The notes under the pieces were generated by a model that searched no databases, was not told the DNA's origin, and was given only the letters and a program-made list of their open reading frames with translations. A stretch of 50,641 nucleotides of DNA from Gnetum montanum (Eukaryota; Streptophyta; Gnetopsida; Gnetales; Gnetaceae): the NCBI GenBank assembly GCA_015680685.1, contig MNCI01017980.1, positions 5,946 to 56,586 of the forward strand, given 5' to 3'. How positions within the stretch are numbered: the stretch's first letter is position 1; each line of letters begins with the position of its first letter. Position numbers and translations under genes: made by a program. Below, one piece after another: positions 1-10,458 of this stretch.

Positions 1-437
1 GTGCGTGATAGAGCGTAAACTTGTCCTTAGACAGAATTCGCCTTTAACTGTCTTGGAGCTTATTACGCTCATCACGCTGACGTGTGTGATAGAGCGTAAA
101 CTTGTCCTTAGACAGCATTCGCCATGTCTTCGGAGCTTATTACGCTCATCACGCTGCTGTGTGTGATAGAGCGTAAAATTGTCCTTAGACAGAATTCGCC
201 TTTAACTGTCTTGGAGCTTATTACGCTCATCACGCTGCTGTGCGTGATAGAGCGTAAACTTGTCCTTAGACAGATTTCGCCTTTAACTGTCTTGGAGCTT
301 ATTACGCTCATCACGCTGCCGTGCGTGATAGAGCATAAACTTGTCCTTAGACAGAATTCGCCTTTAACTGTCTTGGAGCTTATCACGCTCATCACGCTGC
401 CGTGCGTGATAGAGCGTAAACTCGTCCTTAGACAGAT
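1..437. repeat. 81-bp tandem array (about 5.4 copies, cut by window edge)
   Basis: The marker 'agagcg' (once 'agagca') recurs at 10, 91, 168, 249, 330 and 411, giving a period of 81 bp; one unit is 77 bp because of a 4-base deletion. Copies are nearly identical. Each unit holds two imperfect inverted repeats: TTACGCTCATCACG against CGTGATAGAGCGTAA across the unit junction, and TCCTTAGACAG against CTGTCTTGGAG inside the unit. CpGs are kept in almost every copy, unlike the decayed elements elsewhere. Since 81 is divisible by 3, long frames run through it on both strands, but these are artefacts of the period. Confidence 0.95.
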
Positions 438-529
438 TTGAGGCGCGTTCTCGCTCGAATTACGAATCTTCGTTTGAGGCGGACCCGTAATTTTTTTTTT
501 TCCCCGGTGTTTCACTAGCCCTACCCTTA
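438..529. other. CpG-rich junction between tandem array and copy A
   Basis: A short GC- and CpG-rich segment follows the array, then a run of T. It contains the small palindrome ATTACGAATCTTCGT. No coding potential is visible. It may be the flank in which the array arose. Confidence 0.4.
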
Positions 530-1140
530 CTGCTAGCCAAACCCACATGGATATTATGTTCAACACCCTGTTTCTCCAACTAGTTCTATGTCCCCTACTT
601 CAAATTGCTACTATTACTCTTCCAAGTACCATCAACCCATGACATCTCCTAAGGATCGCCACCTTGCACCTCTTACCATCCATCCTACCCTTGATATTCT
701 TATACTCCATCTTATTAGATGCCACCACCAATGACACAAGAAGGTTCACTCCCACAATATCAACAAATGAATGCCACTTGTACTACGAATGTGCATAGAC
801 ATGCTGATACCAACAAGTTTCCATTGCAAACTAGGAAACATCTTTTATTTAGGATATGCCTTAGGCAAAAGGATAAGACTGGTGGACCTACTAACTCATC
901 TAAACTAGCACAATTCCAATCAAGTGCAACATCCTTCCTTTCACAACCAATGTCCTTTGATCTTAGGCAAAGGCCAACATCCATTGTTACTCCAACACCT
1001 AACAAAAGAAATGAATCTAGCGCTATGGAGAGACAAACGAATCCATGCATCATCACTAATCGTAAAGGGTGTAGTTATGGGCCAAAAATTCAAAATATTA
1101 ACATAGCCCACAACAAAGTTCAAAAGTAGGTGTGTGAGCA
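530..1140 (+). pseudogene. gag-protease linker fragment, copy A
   Basis: In one frame from about 545 the translation reads HGYYVQHPVSP followed by a Tyr/Ser/Pro-rich stretch. This matches by eye the disordered linker between gag and protease in copy C (YGYYVQYPISP, near 28590) and copy B (YYPPKYY, near 21540). The frame is broken by stops near 725 and 900. The linker has no known enzymatic role. The upstream gag capsid region and the downstream protease are absent. The 136-residue frame starting at 719 lies in another phase and is probably not the original one. Confidence 0.55.
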
Positions 1141-1560
1141 AAAACCAGTCTACGTAGTAGCCAGCAAACCAGAAGACACCCAGTGGCTTGAAAATGATAA
1201 TATAAAATTATTTCAAAGATGCATGGAGGTAATTTATTTTCTTATTAGTTCTAGACTTAAGAAAATGAACCAAATAGGGGACTTAGACACATATTTCTTA
1301 CACTTTGATTATACACCAAAAAGGATATTAAACATGGAGACCTAGGAATTAAAATAGAAAATTAATAAGAATAAGAAAACACATATGGATCCCCCAAAAT
1401 GGAAATACCTTCAAGTCCAAATGAAGATACATCTCCAAATGATCCAAACAAGACTATCACCAATGTTAGATGTGCTACAACATGATTAATTAAATCAATA
1501 ACAATGATAGATGGGAAATAGGTGGTGTATAACTAAGGGATTATGTGGTCTATCTCCCAA
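1141..1560 (+). other. unassigned interior of copy A
   Basis: AT-rich sequence between the gag linker and the 3' untranslated region. A 71-codon frame at 1130-1345 has no recognisable features. This is where about 4 kb of pol should lie, so it probably marks an internal deletion or replacement. Confidence 0.4.
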
Positions 1561-3791
1561 ATGTGTTGCCATAAGATTAGTCATGGGGGAGATGCTCCAT
1601 CCTAGTTTAATAACTAATAAGCATTTTTCACCCTTTATTTGTTTTACAATTTTTTATCGTTTTCCTATTTCTTCCACATTTTTTAAATTTCTTGTATTAA
1701 TTTTTCTTTTCTTTTCTTTAGAATCTTCTCTTTTCCTAAGTCATTTTCTTTATGTTTATGAATGTCTTATATATTTTTGTTAATAATATTTCCAAGTCAT
1801 GATGCCAAAGTCAATGCTAAGTGTTGGGTTTTTGTGCTATACTATAAAGATGATTGGATAAGTAATTATGTAAAGTAGTGAGACCACCTCATCCATCCCT
1901 CTAGTTCTCTAAATAAAAGGTCTTTTTCATGGAAACAATTTGGTTCTTCATTCATGAAAATAAAATTAATAAATGGTCATTGTACTTTGAAGAAAGAGGA
2001 AATGACCCAGTGGGAATGGCAAAGGGTGTGACCTTAAGGGGACTTGTTGGATTTTCTTCTTATCTTCCTTCATGTGGTTTATGACTCCTCGAGGAATGTA
2101 TCATTACTCCTTTGTTGACCAATAAATACAAAGCTATGTCTTTGTATGGTGTGGTTCCCATTCCAAAAAATAAAAAAATTTAAAATCCAAAAAAAAACAA
2201 AAAATGAAAAAAAAAAGAAAAAAATAAATAAAACAAAAAAAAAAAGAGAAGAAAAAATAATATTGAAAATTCAAACCACACCCCTTAACAAAATAATAGG
2301 CTACAAGCACTAGTTATTGGGTTGGAAAGACATGTTGCCCATGCCTAGAGATGTCCCTCTAACTAAGGTCCTTCCTTCTTCTCTTTTTGGAGTGGTGATT
2401 GTTCTTTGAGGTGGTTGTGGAATCATGGTAGTTGGTAGGAAGGAACACATCAATGCGAGGTCACTATTCCTGGTATGGACTTGGTCTAAACTTGGACAAA
2501 TAGGTATGATGATCATTTTAATTACATTTTTCACAAGAACTCATTGTGAAGATGGTCAAGTACCTTACATCTTGATCTCTTCAATCCCTTCTAATCCCAT
2601 TATTCACCTCACTGCTGCATGTGATTATGAGCCTTTTGGTTTTGTGTAGTATAGTGCAACATCCCAACCATGTTAGTTGTGTGTTATTTGAAACAAAGGC
2701 ATGGTTTACATTTAACTTCTCTAGTGTCCATAGACATCTATAGAACTGGTTATCCAAGGGCATTATGATAGGAGCCTACTTTGGGGAGGACCCACTTGCA
2801 TAACTTTTGTTGATCATGGCTTTGAACTAACCTTCACATCTTCTAGAACATTAATGACCATTTCTCTAAATTTATGCATAATTTTGGGACTACTTCTCAT
2901 CACTTTCAATTATTTTTTTTCACGTTTTCTTACTTTTCTATTAAAATATCCTTCAAGTTCAATATTTCTTGGTCATCTTCTAAATTAAACCTTTGGTTTC
3001 AATTGTTCGAAAACTTGTGTGCTTCTAGAGTTACGCTTATTAGTCATGGGGGCTAGGGATGTTCTCTTTGAAATTTTGAAATTTCTCTAACATCCCATTT
3101 TTGAACATCATGATAACTAATAGTAATTGATCAAAATAATGTAAATAGTTTGATGATTTTAGTTACCTCATAGCCTTGGGCATAGTATCTTGTCATCACC
3201 TTATGCTTAAATGAAAACTAAGGGATTTGAAAAGGGTTAAATGTTAAGGAAAATTTACCAAAACTAATGTTAATCCTTTGGTAACTACAGGTGATGCTAA
3301 AAGAAATGCCTAAGAAAGGAGGTCTTTTGCTAGGCTTGAAAACAAAGCTAAAAGGGGGACAATGAAGGATATGCCCATGAACAAATTGTAGCACATACAA
3401 GATAGACACTCGAGCATCATAGGTTTGCTAGAATCATGGGATGATGAAAACAAATTTCAGTCCATCCTTCAAGAATGTTCTACATAACCAAAGAAGTAGC
3501 AACATAACAATCTAGGTTGGAAGTTTGGCACCACTAGCGACAACAAGAAGAATCGTCTTTAGCAGATTCTTGAAGACCTCTACAAATTTGGTAATCTTCA
3601 AAGTCTATCCAGTCTTCTTATCGCTCTATCATTTTGTATGCATCCACTCGAATAAAATTTTGTGATTTGGCACACAAAGTCAATCAATAGTTAGTGTTAG
3701 TCAATAATTCCATCATTCCCAATTTTTTGCAAAGAAAGCTTAGTCATATCTTGTTAACTCAGGGATGAGTTTTAATTCAGTCATGTGGGTA
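1561..3791 (+). other. 3' untranslated region and PPT of copy A
   Basis: Matches to the post-pol regions of B, C and D include the motif near 1595 (GGGGGAGATG), the T-rich block 1615-1790, the conserved 'tctttgtatggt.tggttccca' segment near 2140, and the 'acaagcactagttat' segment near 2305. An A-rich low-complexity expansion covers about 2165-2265. From about 3640 the sequence matches the region just before the LTR in B and D. The purine-rich ATGTGGGTA (3783-3791) directly precedes the LTR and is the likely polypurine tract. The LTR-like internal promoter and the extra ORF of the longer copies are absent. Confidence 0.6.
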
Positions 3792-4762
3792 TGATGAATC
3801 ATCGATTAGCTAGGATATCTGACAAAAATTTAATTTTTTGTTAACTCTGATATCTTAGCCCTAATATCTTGGCTACAATATCTTAGCCTCAACATCTTGG
3901 CTTCGATATCTTAGCCCCAATATCTTGGCCTTGTCAACTAGGCCCTATCAATGCATTGTTTCATGCATTGATGAGGCCCCATCGATATAGTGTCTATTTT
4001 CACTTATAAATATGCTTGCTCCCACCGTGTATTAGCATTCTTTTGTAAAGGTATCCAAGCTTTTGTAGTTTTATAACATAGTCTTAGAGAACAGTTAGCA
4101 AGTCCCTATAGTGTGGATCTCAGTTAGTTATCTGGTGTCTTATTTGAGTGGCAATGTACTTGGACACATTCCATGAACAACAATAAGATCAAAATTGATT
4201 CTTATTCATTGTAGTACTTTGACTTAGATTACATTTACTTTCAATGCAATTTACATTTGATGTACTTAGTTAATATTTACATTTCCATACATATTAATAA
4301 ATTGGTGGAATGAGCATGACCAATTTCAAGCATAAACACGTATTCTCTTACTAATCCCAACAATGTTATTGCTTGGTTTGCATAATAGCATAGTGCTTGG
4401 TAATCCTAGTAGTGGATATGTGAGTTATGCCATGTATAGCAAGCTAGAAATGGACACTCATCCCTTGTAGTCTAGTTTAGACTTTACTCTATGTTGTTAA
4501 TTAGATTAAGTAATTGATTTCTCTATTATTATTAGGAGTAGCATAAGGCTAAAACAAGATCAATTATCACATGCCTCACTTTATACTAAATAATACATGA
4601 CAAAGCTAGCACTATTCCAAGTGGGAAGACAATGAGCTGCAATTAAGACATAACAATTTAGATCCCACAACTAGTCCTATCTATGGAATTTTGTTGGATT
4701 GTGCATGAACACTTGTGATTCATATGGTTGGGTGTAGGGGGTACCCCTGCCGCTCACCATCA
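3792..4762 (+). repeat. 3' LTR of copy A
   Basis: It begins TGATGAATCA and ends CACCATCA, the same inverted termini (TGATGA...TCATCA) as in the other copies. A TATA box (CTTATAAATATGC) lies near 4006-4018, preceded by repeated 'tatcttagcc' motifs (3840-3930) and by CATTGATG-type motifs. About 971 bp. The sequence beyond 4762 (agtat) is not a primer binding site, so this is an outer LTR end. Confidence 0.8.
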
Positions 4763-5901
4763 AGTATCAGAAAACCAATCCAAAACTTTAAAATAATTAA
4801 TCTATTACAACAATCATGTGCATGCTAGAGCATAATAATAGTCAAAAAGTCAAATAGTGTTGATAATTTGGAACACTCTTTTTCCATGAGGTTGTCATTT
4901 TCTACACCTAAAAATAATTCAATGATTGATTTTGTCCAATTGAAGAAAGCACGTTCCTACAAAATCTATATTTGATAATGCATTCACAAGGGAATTTTTC
5001 CTCAATCTATTTGCAACATGCATTTTCATTGAATATGTCATCCACTTCTTCGCATCCATTCATTGAAAATGCCATCTCACCTCATAATTAAAATGCTATC
5101 TATATTTTTATTACAATAATATGTTCAATGTTAGTCATAAGTTACTACTAATATCTAATGTTTAGTATTTAATTCATCAATAAGGTTTGATTCTAATGGG
5201 TTACTAAGATATACAAGCATTCTTATAAATAAATTTATTTCACATTATTTTAATAAGATATGTTTCTCATCTTTTATCATTTGTAGCAAATACAATTGAG
5301 ATATTCTATCAATATGTTTCTAATTTTAACCTTGTATTCATCCAATAAGAAATATTGTTAACAATTTCATTTTCTAAAAGAATTCTTAATTAAGACCTAG
5401 ATCCCAAACCACACATCCAATAAGTACTAGATTATGCAGTTCTTTGAAATAGAGCTCTTTAAGTCTTCCAAGCCAAAATTTTATGATTGAAACACTTATT
5501 ATTCATTGTGTAATAAGCCGTCTAGCCCTTTACAACTTGTGATATGTAATGCTTCCACTTATAATTTTGGAAATGGGGTGTCAGAATCAAAACTTAGATG
5601 AGTATGTATACTCATGGAACATATAATAATAAAATACTTTCATTGAACTTAAGAAGAACATAACAATGTGTCATATCATCATATTGATTATAGTTGAACC
5701 AAATAATTGAGCAATGCTTTCACTTCTAATTTTAAGGGTATCCTTGTCCCTAACAATTTGGATATTATTAGTTGAAATTTACAATTTCTCTTATTGGTTT
5801 CACACGTTAGAATTTTCATTTAGTGAGTATTCATCTTTATTCCAATGTACTCATAAAAATTTTGTAGCCTGTTTCTAACCTTTTTTATAATGTTATGAAT
5901 A
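4763..5901. other. AT-rich intergenic sequence, nothing recognised
   Basis: I see no open frame of note, no repeats and no recognisable family in either strand. It probably represents old, decayed sequence at the right flank of copy A. Confidence 0.5.
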
Positions 5902-6026
5902 ATGCTACATCATTTGTAATAAAGATCTAGCTCTTCATAGAAGTGAATAGTGAAAAAGAACTCATGTAGTTAACTCCATTTTGTTGGGACAAGGCTAGGA
6001 GGAGGAGGAGGATGCTACATCATTTG
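5902..6026 (+). mobile_element. very short 5'-truncated LINE 3' end with 15-bp target duplication
   Basis: The perfect direct repeat ATGCTACATCATTTG flanks the insert at 5902-5916 and 6012-6026. The roughly 95-bp insert ends in GTTGGGACAAGGCTAGG followed by (AGG)n. This is similar to the 3' end of the element on the opposite strand at 8398-8545 (AAAAAGAACTCATGTAG is shared exactly). Trinucleotide tails after a short hairpin are known from plant RTE-type LINEs and the SINEs they mobilise. No pol III A or B box is visible. Confidence 0.75.
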
Positions 6027-6419
6027 CAAAGATTAAGAGTTGCAATAATACCAATCTTCATAAGCTTAAAATATAAGTCAACATTCATTCTAAAGTTCTA
6101 AAATCATAACTCTTCAATATTTATCTTGAAAGGTATAACAATATTCTAAAAATTTGACAATCAAAATAATAATAAACTAAATAATTGTAAGAAAGCAAGA
6201 AATGCCATGTCTTTATTTATTGAGAACTAGAAACTAGAAATGTTTATTATGTTTAAGAATTATGAAGGATTTGCTGGATGGTTACAAAGCGTCATCATAT
6301 TTTTTATGAAAGTTGAAAATAACATTGATGTAATGCCCCAAGTAGGTATGGTCAATTTGAAAGAAAATAATCAATAAATTATAATTATAATTATAATTCA
6401 TTTAAATGTGAACCAAAGA
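6027..6419. other. AT-rich sequence downstream of the LINE
   Basis: It contains a short TAATTA/TTATAA tandem stretch near 6378-6400. It could include the end of the minus-strand LINE, but I cannot read a convincing translation below about 6420. Confidence 0.35.
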
Positions 6420-8390
6420 TGAGAAAAAAAAGGTATGTTTTTCATCTTCTATGCTTTGTTTGCACAATCTACAAATATGCTCTTCTGATCCAACGACTTC
6501 TCTAAATAAGGAGATGATGAGGGCTCATTTTTTCTAAAGTAATTTGATTCCTTAATTGAATAGGAATAATTAAGAATAGATATTTTTGGGTACTAAATAA
6601 CAAACCTCCTTTAACAAAATGTAAATAAAAATGTATTTTTTTCTAACATGTTCAACCAAATTTTAGCTAAGACTTTTTCTTTTATAATCTTTTGAAAGAG
6701 CCTTTTTTTTAAAGGAAGATCCTCTATTTTAATATTCCATTACTAAAGTCATAATTTTCCTTGATGCAACCATCCATTTTGTTGTGTAGCATTCATTATT
6801 TCTTTAGCATAATTGAATTCCTCCATGGGGCTTAACTTCTGTGTACAAGCAATAAATTAAAAAAAGGCTTCAACTTCAAGAGGAAGCAAACTTGCTTCTA
6901 AAAGTAAGATATCATAAGAAGTTTGCATTTTCACTTGAAATTCACATACAAGAAATTGTTTTTGAACATGCTCTATTTTTTTCTAATTATGTGTAGAAAG
7001 AGAAGGTCCCTATACAACACACCTATATAATAATACATGTTGGACAAGACTACAAAATTTTTTTCTTTTGATCTCCCATACCAAAAGTTATTTCCTAGTG
7101 CAATTATTTCTTAAAGCAAATAGAGCTTACATGTCACATGAAACCCTTTCAATCATGAGGTTATTCCAACTATAGTTAGTGGCAAATTCAACTCCTAAAT
7201 ATTTATAAGATTCAACTTTCTAGTACCATAAACTAAAATTTTAGTCTTATCAATATTAACTTTCATACTAGAATGGTAGCAGTAGTCATTGAGGATTTGG
7301 AGCATATAATTTAATTTTGGAGCTAATTTTGTAATCAAGACCACATCATCTGCAAAGAGAAGCATGTTAAAAAAATAAGCCATTCACTAACACAACATGA
7401 TTAGAGACATTTTGCATCCACTCATCCATATCCTCTATAAATATACCAAAAAGGGCAGGGGATAAAGGAAAACCTTGTTTAACTCCTTTTAAACTATTGG
7501 TAATTATTCCTTCTCTAGTAAGATTATCTTCAATAAGAATGTTAATCATCTCATAGATTATTTTAGCAACCAAAAAGAAATCTTGTGGAATGTTAATGCT
7601 ATCCAATCTTTTCCAAAGTTTATCTCAAGCAACAATAAGATAAGCCTTAGAAAAATCAACAAAACATATAAAATCTGTATGGTTGGAACTTTTTGCTTTC
7701 TCTACCCAATAACATAAAGTTATTAAATTGTCTACTGTAGAATGATTCATCCTAAAGCCTACTTGTGACTAAGTACAAAGACCTTGCATTTTTACACATG
7801 AACTAATTTTATTCTCCAAAATAGTGCCCAAAAGCTTAGTGAAAACTAAATTGATTACAATCAATTAGTAATTATTAAGATCTATCATATACCCCTTTTT
7901 TGAAAGGTAAGACTACTCAACTAGGATGTTAAGAGTGATCCAAACCATGTCAAAGCCCATTATTAAGAAGGTTACAAATTGCTTTCCACATTAATAGACT
8001 ACCCCATTTGAGAAGCTTTGCATATAATCCATTAACATTAGCACATTTCCCAAAAGATAACTTTGAATTCTTACAAAAAACTCATCAAGGGATAACTCAA
8101 GAACACTAGAGTCATCTTGCATAGCAGGGGAAGCCTCTTGATTAACAAGGTTATTAAAGAAAGTTTGAATAGTATATAAGGAAAAATCCGAACCCTTTTA
8201 ATGTCTATCATGGAATAAATTCCAAGAGCTTTTTGGATTTGATTTAAGCTCACTAATCATTCTTTCATGCTATTGTTTAATAAACTTTATTTTTAAAAAT
8301 TGAATAAGCTTTTTTATAAATCTTTAACATTGAAACAAAAAAATGTAAAGCTAAAATATCTTTAGAAATATGTATCTATTTTTCTACCTC
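6420..8390 (-). pseudogene. decayed LINE reverse transcriptase ORF
   Basis: Reading the minus strand from about 8290 to 6420 across stops and frameshifts gives a non-LTR retrotransposon RT. In order: KSSWNLFHDRH (near 8230); ANVNGLYAKLLKWG (near 8020); LPFKKG; VINLVFTKLLGTILENKI (near 7830); SQVGFRMNHSTVDNL (near 7745); FVDFSKAY (near 7640); GVKQGFPLSPALF (near 7475); the catalytic FADDVVLI box (near 7350); KVNIDKTKIL; and KYLGVEF (near 7190). A long C-terminal part follows with stops at many expected Trp, Gln and Arg codons. The frame changes near 8150 and between the FADD box and KYLGVEF. The endonuclease domain is missing. It functioned in copying LINE RNA into DNA at the target site. The clade is uncertain. 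Confidence 0.85.
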
Positions 8391-8397
8391 ATCAATA

Positions 8398-8545
8398 AAT
8401 CATCATCATCATCATCATCATCCTAGCTTTGTCTCAATAAAATTAGGCCAACTACATGAGTTCTTTTTCACCATTCACCTTTATTCTATCTCATTAAAAA
8501 ATACCCTACATAATTTAAAGGGATGACCTTCTATATAACTTCCAT
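8398..8545 (-). mobile_element. LINE/RTE-like 3' end with (ATG)n tail
   Basis: On the minus strand AAAAAGAACTCATGTAG is followed by a short hairpin region ending in GAGACAAAGCTAGG and then (ATG)n, seen on the plus strand as (TCA)n at about 8400-8423. It shares its 3' sequence with the insert at 5917-6011. It lies just 5' of the LINE RT body in the same orientation, so it is probably a separate insertion. A possible 12-bp target repeat TGTATCTATTTT occurs at 8371-8382 and 8680-8691. Confidence 0.65.
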
Positions 8546-8560
8546 CTCATATATTTGTTT

Positions 8561-8753
8561 TTGTTTTCCATCCAACTATTTGTTTTCTAACCTTTATGAG
8601 AAACACTTGATATGTATAACAATCACAAGCACATTAACACAAACGGAATCCTTGCGATAGTAGGCAATCTATTATAGATTGTATCTATTTTCGTTTTCCA
8701 TCCAAATATTTGTTTTCTAACCTTCATGAGAAACACTGGATATGTATAACAAA
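8561..8753. repeat. direct repeat of about 63 bp, offset 130 bp
   Basis: The segment beginning GTTTTCCATCCAA and ending ATATGTATAACAA occurs at about 8563-8624 and 8693-8754 with a few mismatches. The first copy lies inside the LINE-like 3' region, so the second may be part of a related element. Confidence 0.8.
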
Positions 8754-8859
8754 GTAGGGTAAAACTTGAAAGAGTAATGGCAAACAAATCCTGTAAGTAC
8801 ATACAATGAGGCAGAGAATGTGAAATAAGAGATGAGTTAATGTAATAATAGAATATGAT

Positions 8860-9075
8860 TTTATTTTATTTTTAGAAGCTTCTGTACAATAACAAACCTT
8901 TTGAGGCCAGCTTGCTACATAGGATTAAAGAAAAGGAAAGGAAAGATGATAAAAAAACTAGAGAAAAATCTATAATGTGCATATCGAAGGATCTATAATG
9001 TGCATATCGAAGCAGGCGTCCTATAAAGTAGTAGTGGATTGTAGGAGACTAGGATTAATATTTAGGCGCCGACAG
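8860..9075 (-). other. 3' untranslated region of the O-methyltransferase gene
   Basis: Downstream of the TAG stop, overlapping AATAAA-type signals occur on the minus strand around 8862-8874. A perfect 22-bp tandem duplication lies within the UTR (units at 8968-8990 and 8991-9013, differing only in the last base). Confidence 0.5.
8968..9013. repeat. two-copy 23-bp tandem duplication
   Basis: Unit begins ATCTATAATGTGCATATCG and occurs twice head to tail in the presumed 3' UTR of the methyltransferase gene, with one mismatch at the last base. Confidence 0.95.
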
Positions 9076-10458
9076 CTATGGAAATGCTTCAATGAGGCAT
9101 CGCCAATCAGGGGGTGAGAGTGGCTTGAACTTGTAGCGATGGAATCCTGCGGCATGGAGCAGCTGCAGCCACTGGCTCTTTGTGCGCTCTTTGCCGCCGT
9201 CACCCAGAGCAATCAAAGTCAGATCGTAGGCCAGACCCAGATCTACCTCGTCTGTGCGATCACGGGGGCGGATGTCGTCCTCCAGCACCGAGTCCACGAT
9301 GATGATCTTGCCCTTGTCCGCTGGAATGGCCTCTCTGCAATTGCTCAGAATCTTTACGCACTCCTCGTCCGCCCAATAGAGTAACACCCACTAAAGTATG
9401 GAATCGTAATATGAATTTCGTATCAACACATTCGCCAAGTTGCCATATTCCAGTTCATAAAGACAAAAACAGAAACTATATAATCACACTGTGAACCTAC
9501 TTTCATGAAAGCAGCGTCGGCTTTTGGAATTTCCTTGAACATGTCTCCTGCGACGTGTGTGATCCCTGCAACGTACCTTAACCCCAGTTAATTTTCCCGA
9601 GGTAACAGAGGCGGGAATGCATAATCGATGCATAACCAGTTGCCTTCGTAACACGGTATTTGAAAGAAAATCAATTAAGCGGAGGAATAAAAAGAGAAAC
9701 ACGCCGGCACCTTTGATCTGAGGAGCAGAGTGGATGACATGGGGGAGATCGAAGTTTATGGCGGTGGTGAGGTTAGGGTAAGCGCGGACAAGACTCTCAA
9801 GAGTGGTGCCGTGGCCACCTCCCACATCGACCACGGAAGACAGCCCCGCGAACTCGGACGCGTACGTATCGTGCAGCGACGGCACGAACATGGCGTCCGT
9901 GCTCACTATAGTGTCGTTGTAGAAAGCGCTGAACTCCGGCCGGCTCGACCCGTACTCATATAAGTGGCACCCATAAACATCCGTGAAAGCGCGGACACCG
10001 CCGGTGACGCAGTCTGCGAGTCTGTGCCAGGGCGCCATGCATACCTCGTCGTTCACCAACATGAACAGCGGTTTCAGAGACCCAGTGCTACGCGACGCCG
10101 GCGTCAGCACGCACTTGGACGCCGGAGTCAGGCCGTAGCGCGTGACGCCGTCGGCGGCCTTCTTTTCTGCTGAGAAGAAGCCCTGCGCCACAAGGAATCG
10201 TATGATCCGATTCAGAACGTCCAGATCCGGAGGCGAAGCCGGACGACCCTTGGTGCTCTGCAGGCGCTGCCCGATTTCTGCGAGCGTTAACTTGGCGTCC
10301 CGACCCTCCGCCGCGAGCATGTCCGGAATGCCCAGCTTTACGGCCGCCTTCACCGCGAACGTCTCCGCGAACGCAAACGTGAATCGCCATGCCGCCTTCT
10401 GCCCCTCTAATTCCTCCTCCTTGCTCCCGAATAATCCCCTCACACTCCCCTGCGCCAT
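9076..10458 (-). CDS. COMT-type class II O-methyltransferase (3 exons, 375 aa), catalytic His replaced
   Basis: This is a SAM-dependent methyltransferase-like cytosolic enzyme of plant phenylpropanoid or specialised metabolism. Exons are 10458-9711, 9565-9501 and 9390-9076, joined by GT-AG introns of 145 and 110 bp. The reading frame stays open, giving 375 residues, the usual family length. An N-terminal dimerisation and winged-helix region (about 20-120) precedes the SAM-binding motif DVGGGHG (211-217), FDLPHVI (236-242) and GDMF (256-259). The family expects a catalytic His four residues after the Lys of KW(I/V)L; here the motif is KWVLLYWADEE, with Leu275 at that place. Asp304 replaces the first supporting Glu, and Glu339 (in KERT) is kept. 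Exon GC is much higher than in its surroundings. The substrate is unknown. Non-canonical or lost methyl transfer is possible. I chose the ATG at 10458 because it gives the family length. Confidence 0.93.

Larger units (their letters stand above)
530..4762 (+). mobile_element. Ty3/gypsy Athila-like retrotransposon, copy A (truncated remnant)
   Basis: This remnant has, in order, a gag-protease linker (about 530-1140), 3' untranslated sequence (about 1560-3060) alignable by eye with that of copies B, C and D, and a 3' LTR (3792-4762). The 5' LTR, gag core, all of pol and the extra ORF are missing. The right end stops at CATCA (4762) and is followed by unrelated sequence (agtat), as expected for the outer end of a 3' LTR. 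The left end abuts the region beside the tandem array. Confidence 0.75.

Noticed and set aside
1-437. CRISPR-like repeats
   Set aside because: Units are directly adjacent, with no unique spacers, in plant nuclear DNA. This is a simple tandem array.
108-566. Open frames of 152 and 105 codons through the 81-bp array
   Set aside because: They are open on both strands only because the period is a multiple of three. No codon bias or domain supports them.
2160-2270. Poly(A) tail of a processed pseudogene
   Set aside because: The A-rich stretch interrupts sequence homologous to the retroelement 3' region in copy C, so it is a local low-complexity expansion.
5917-6011. tRNA-derived SINE
   Set aside because: No A-box or B-box consensus is visible, and the 3' part matches another LINE-like end.
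7000-7600. RT of a group II intron or retrovirus
   Set aside because: Motif order and the FADD and KYLG motifs fit a non-LTR retrotransposon. No LTRs or intron RNA structure were seen.
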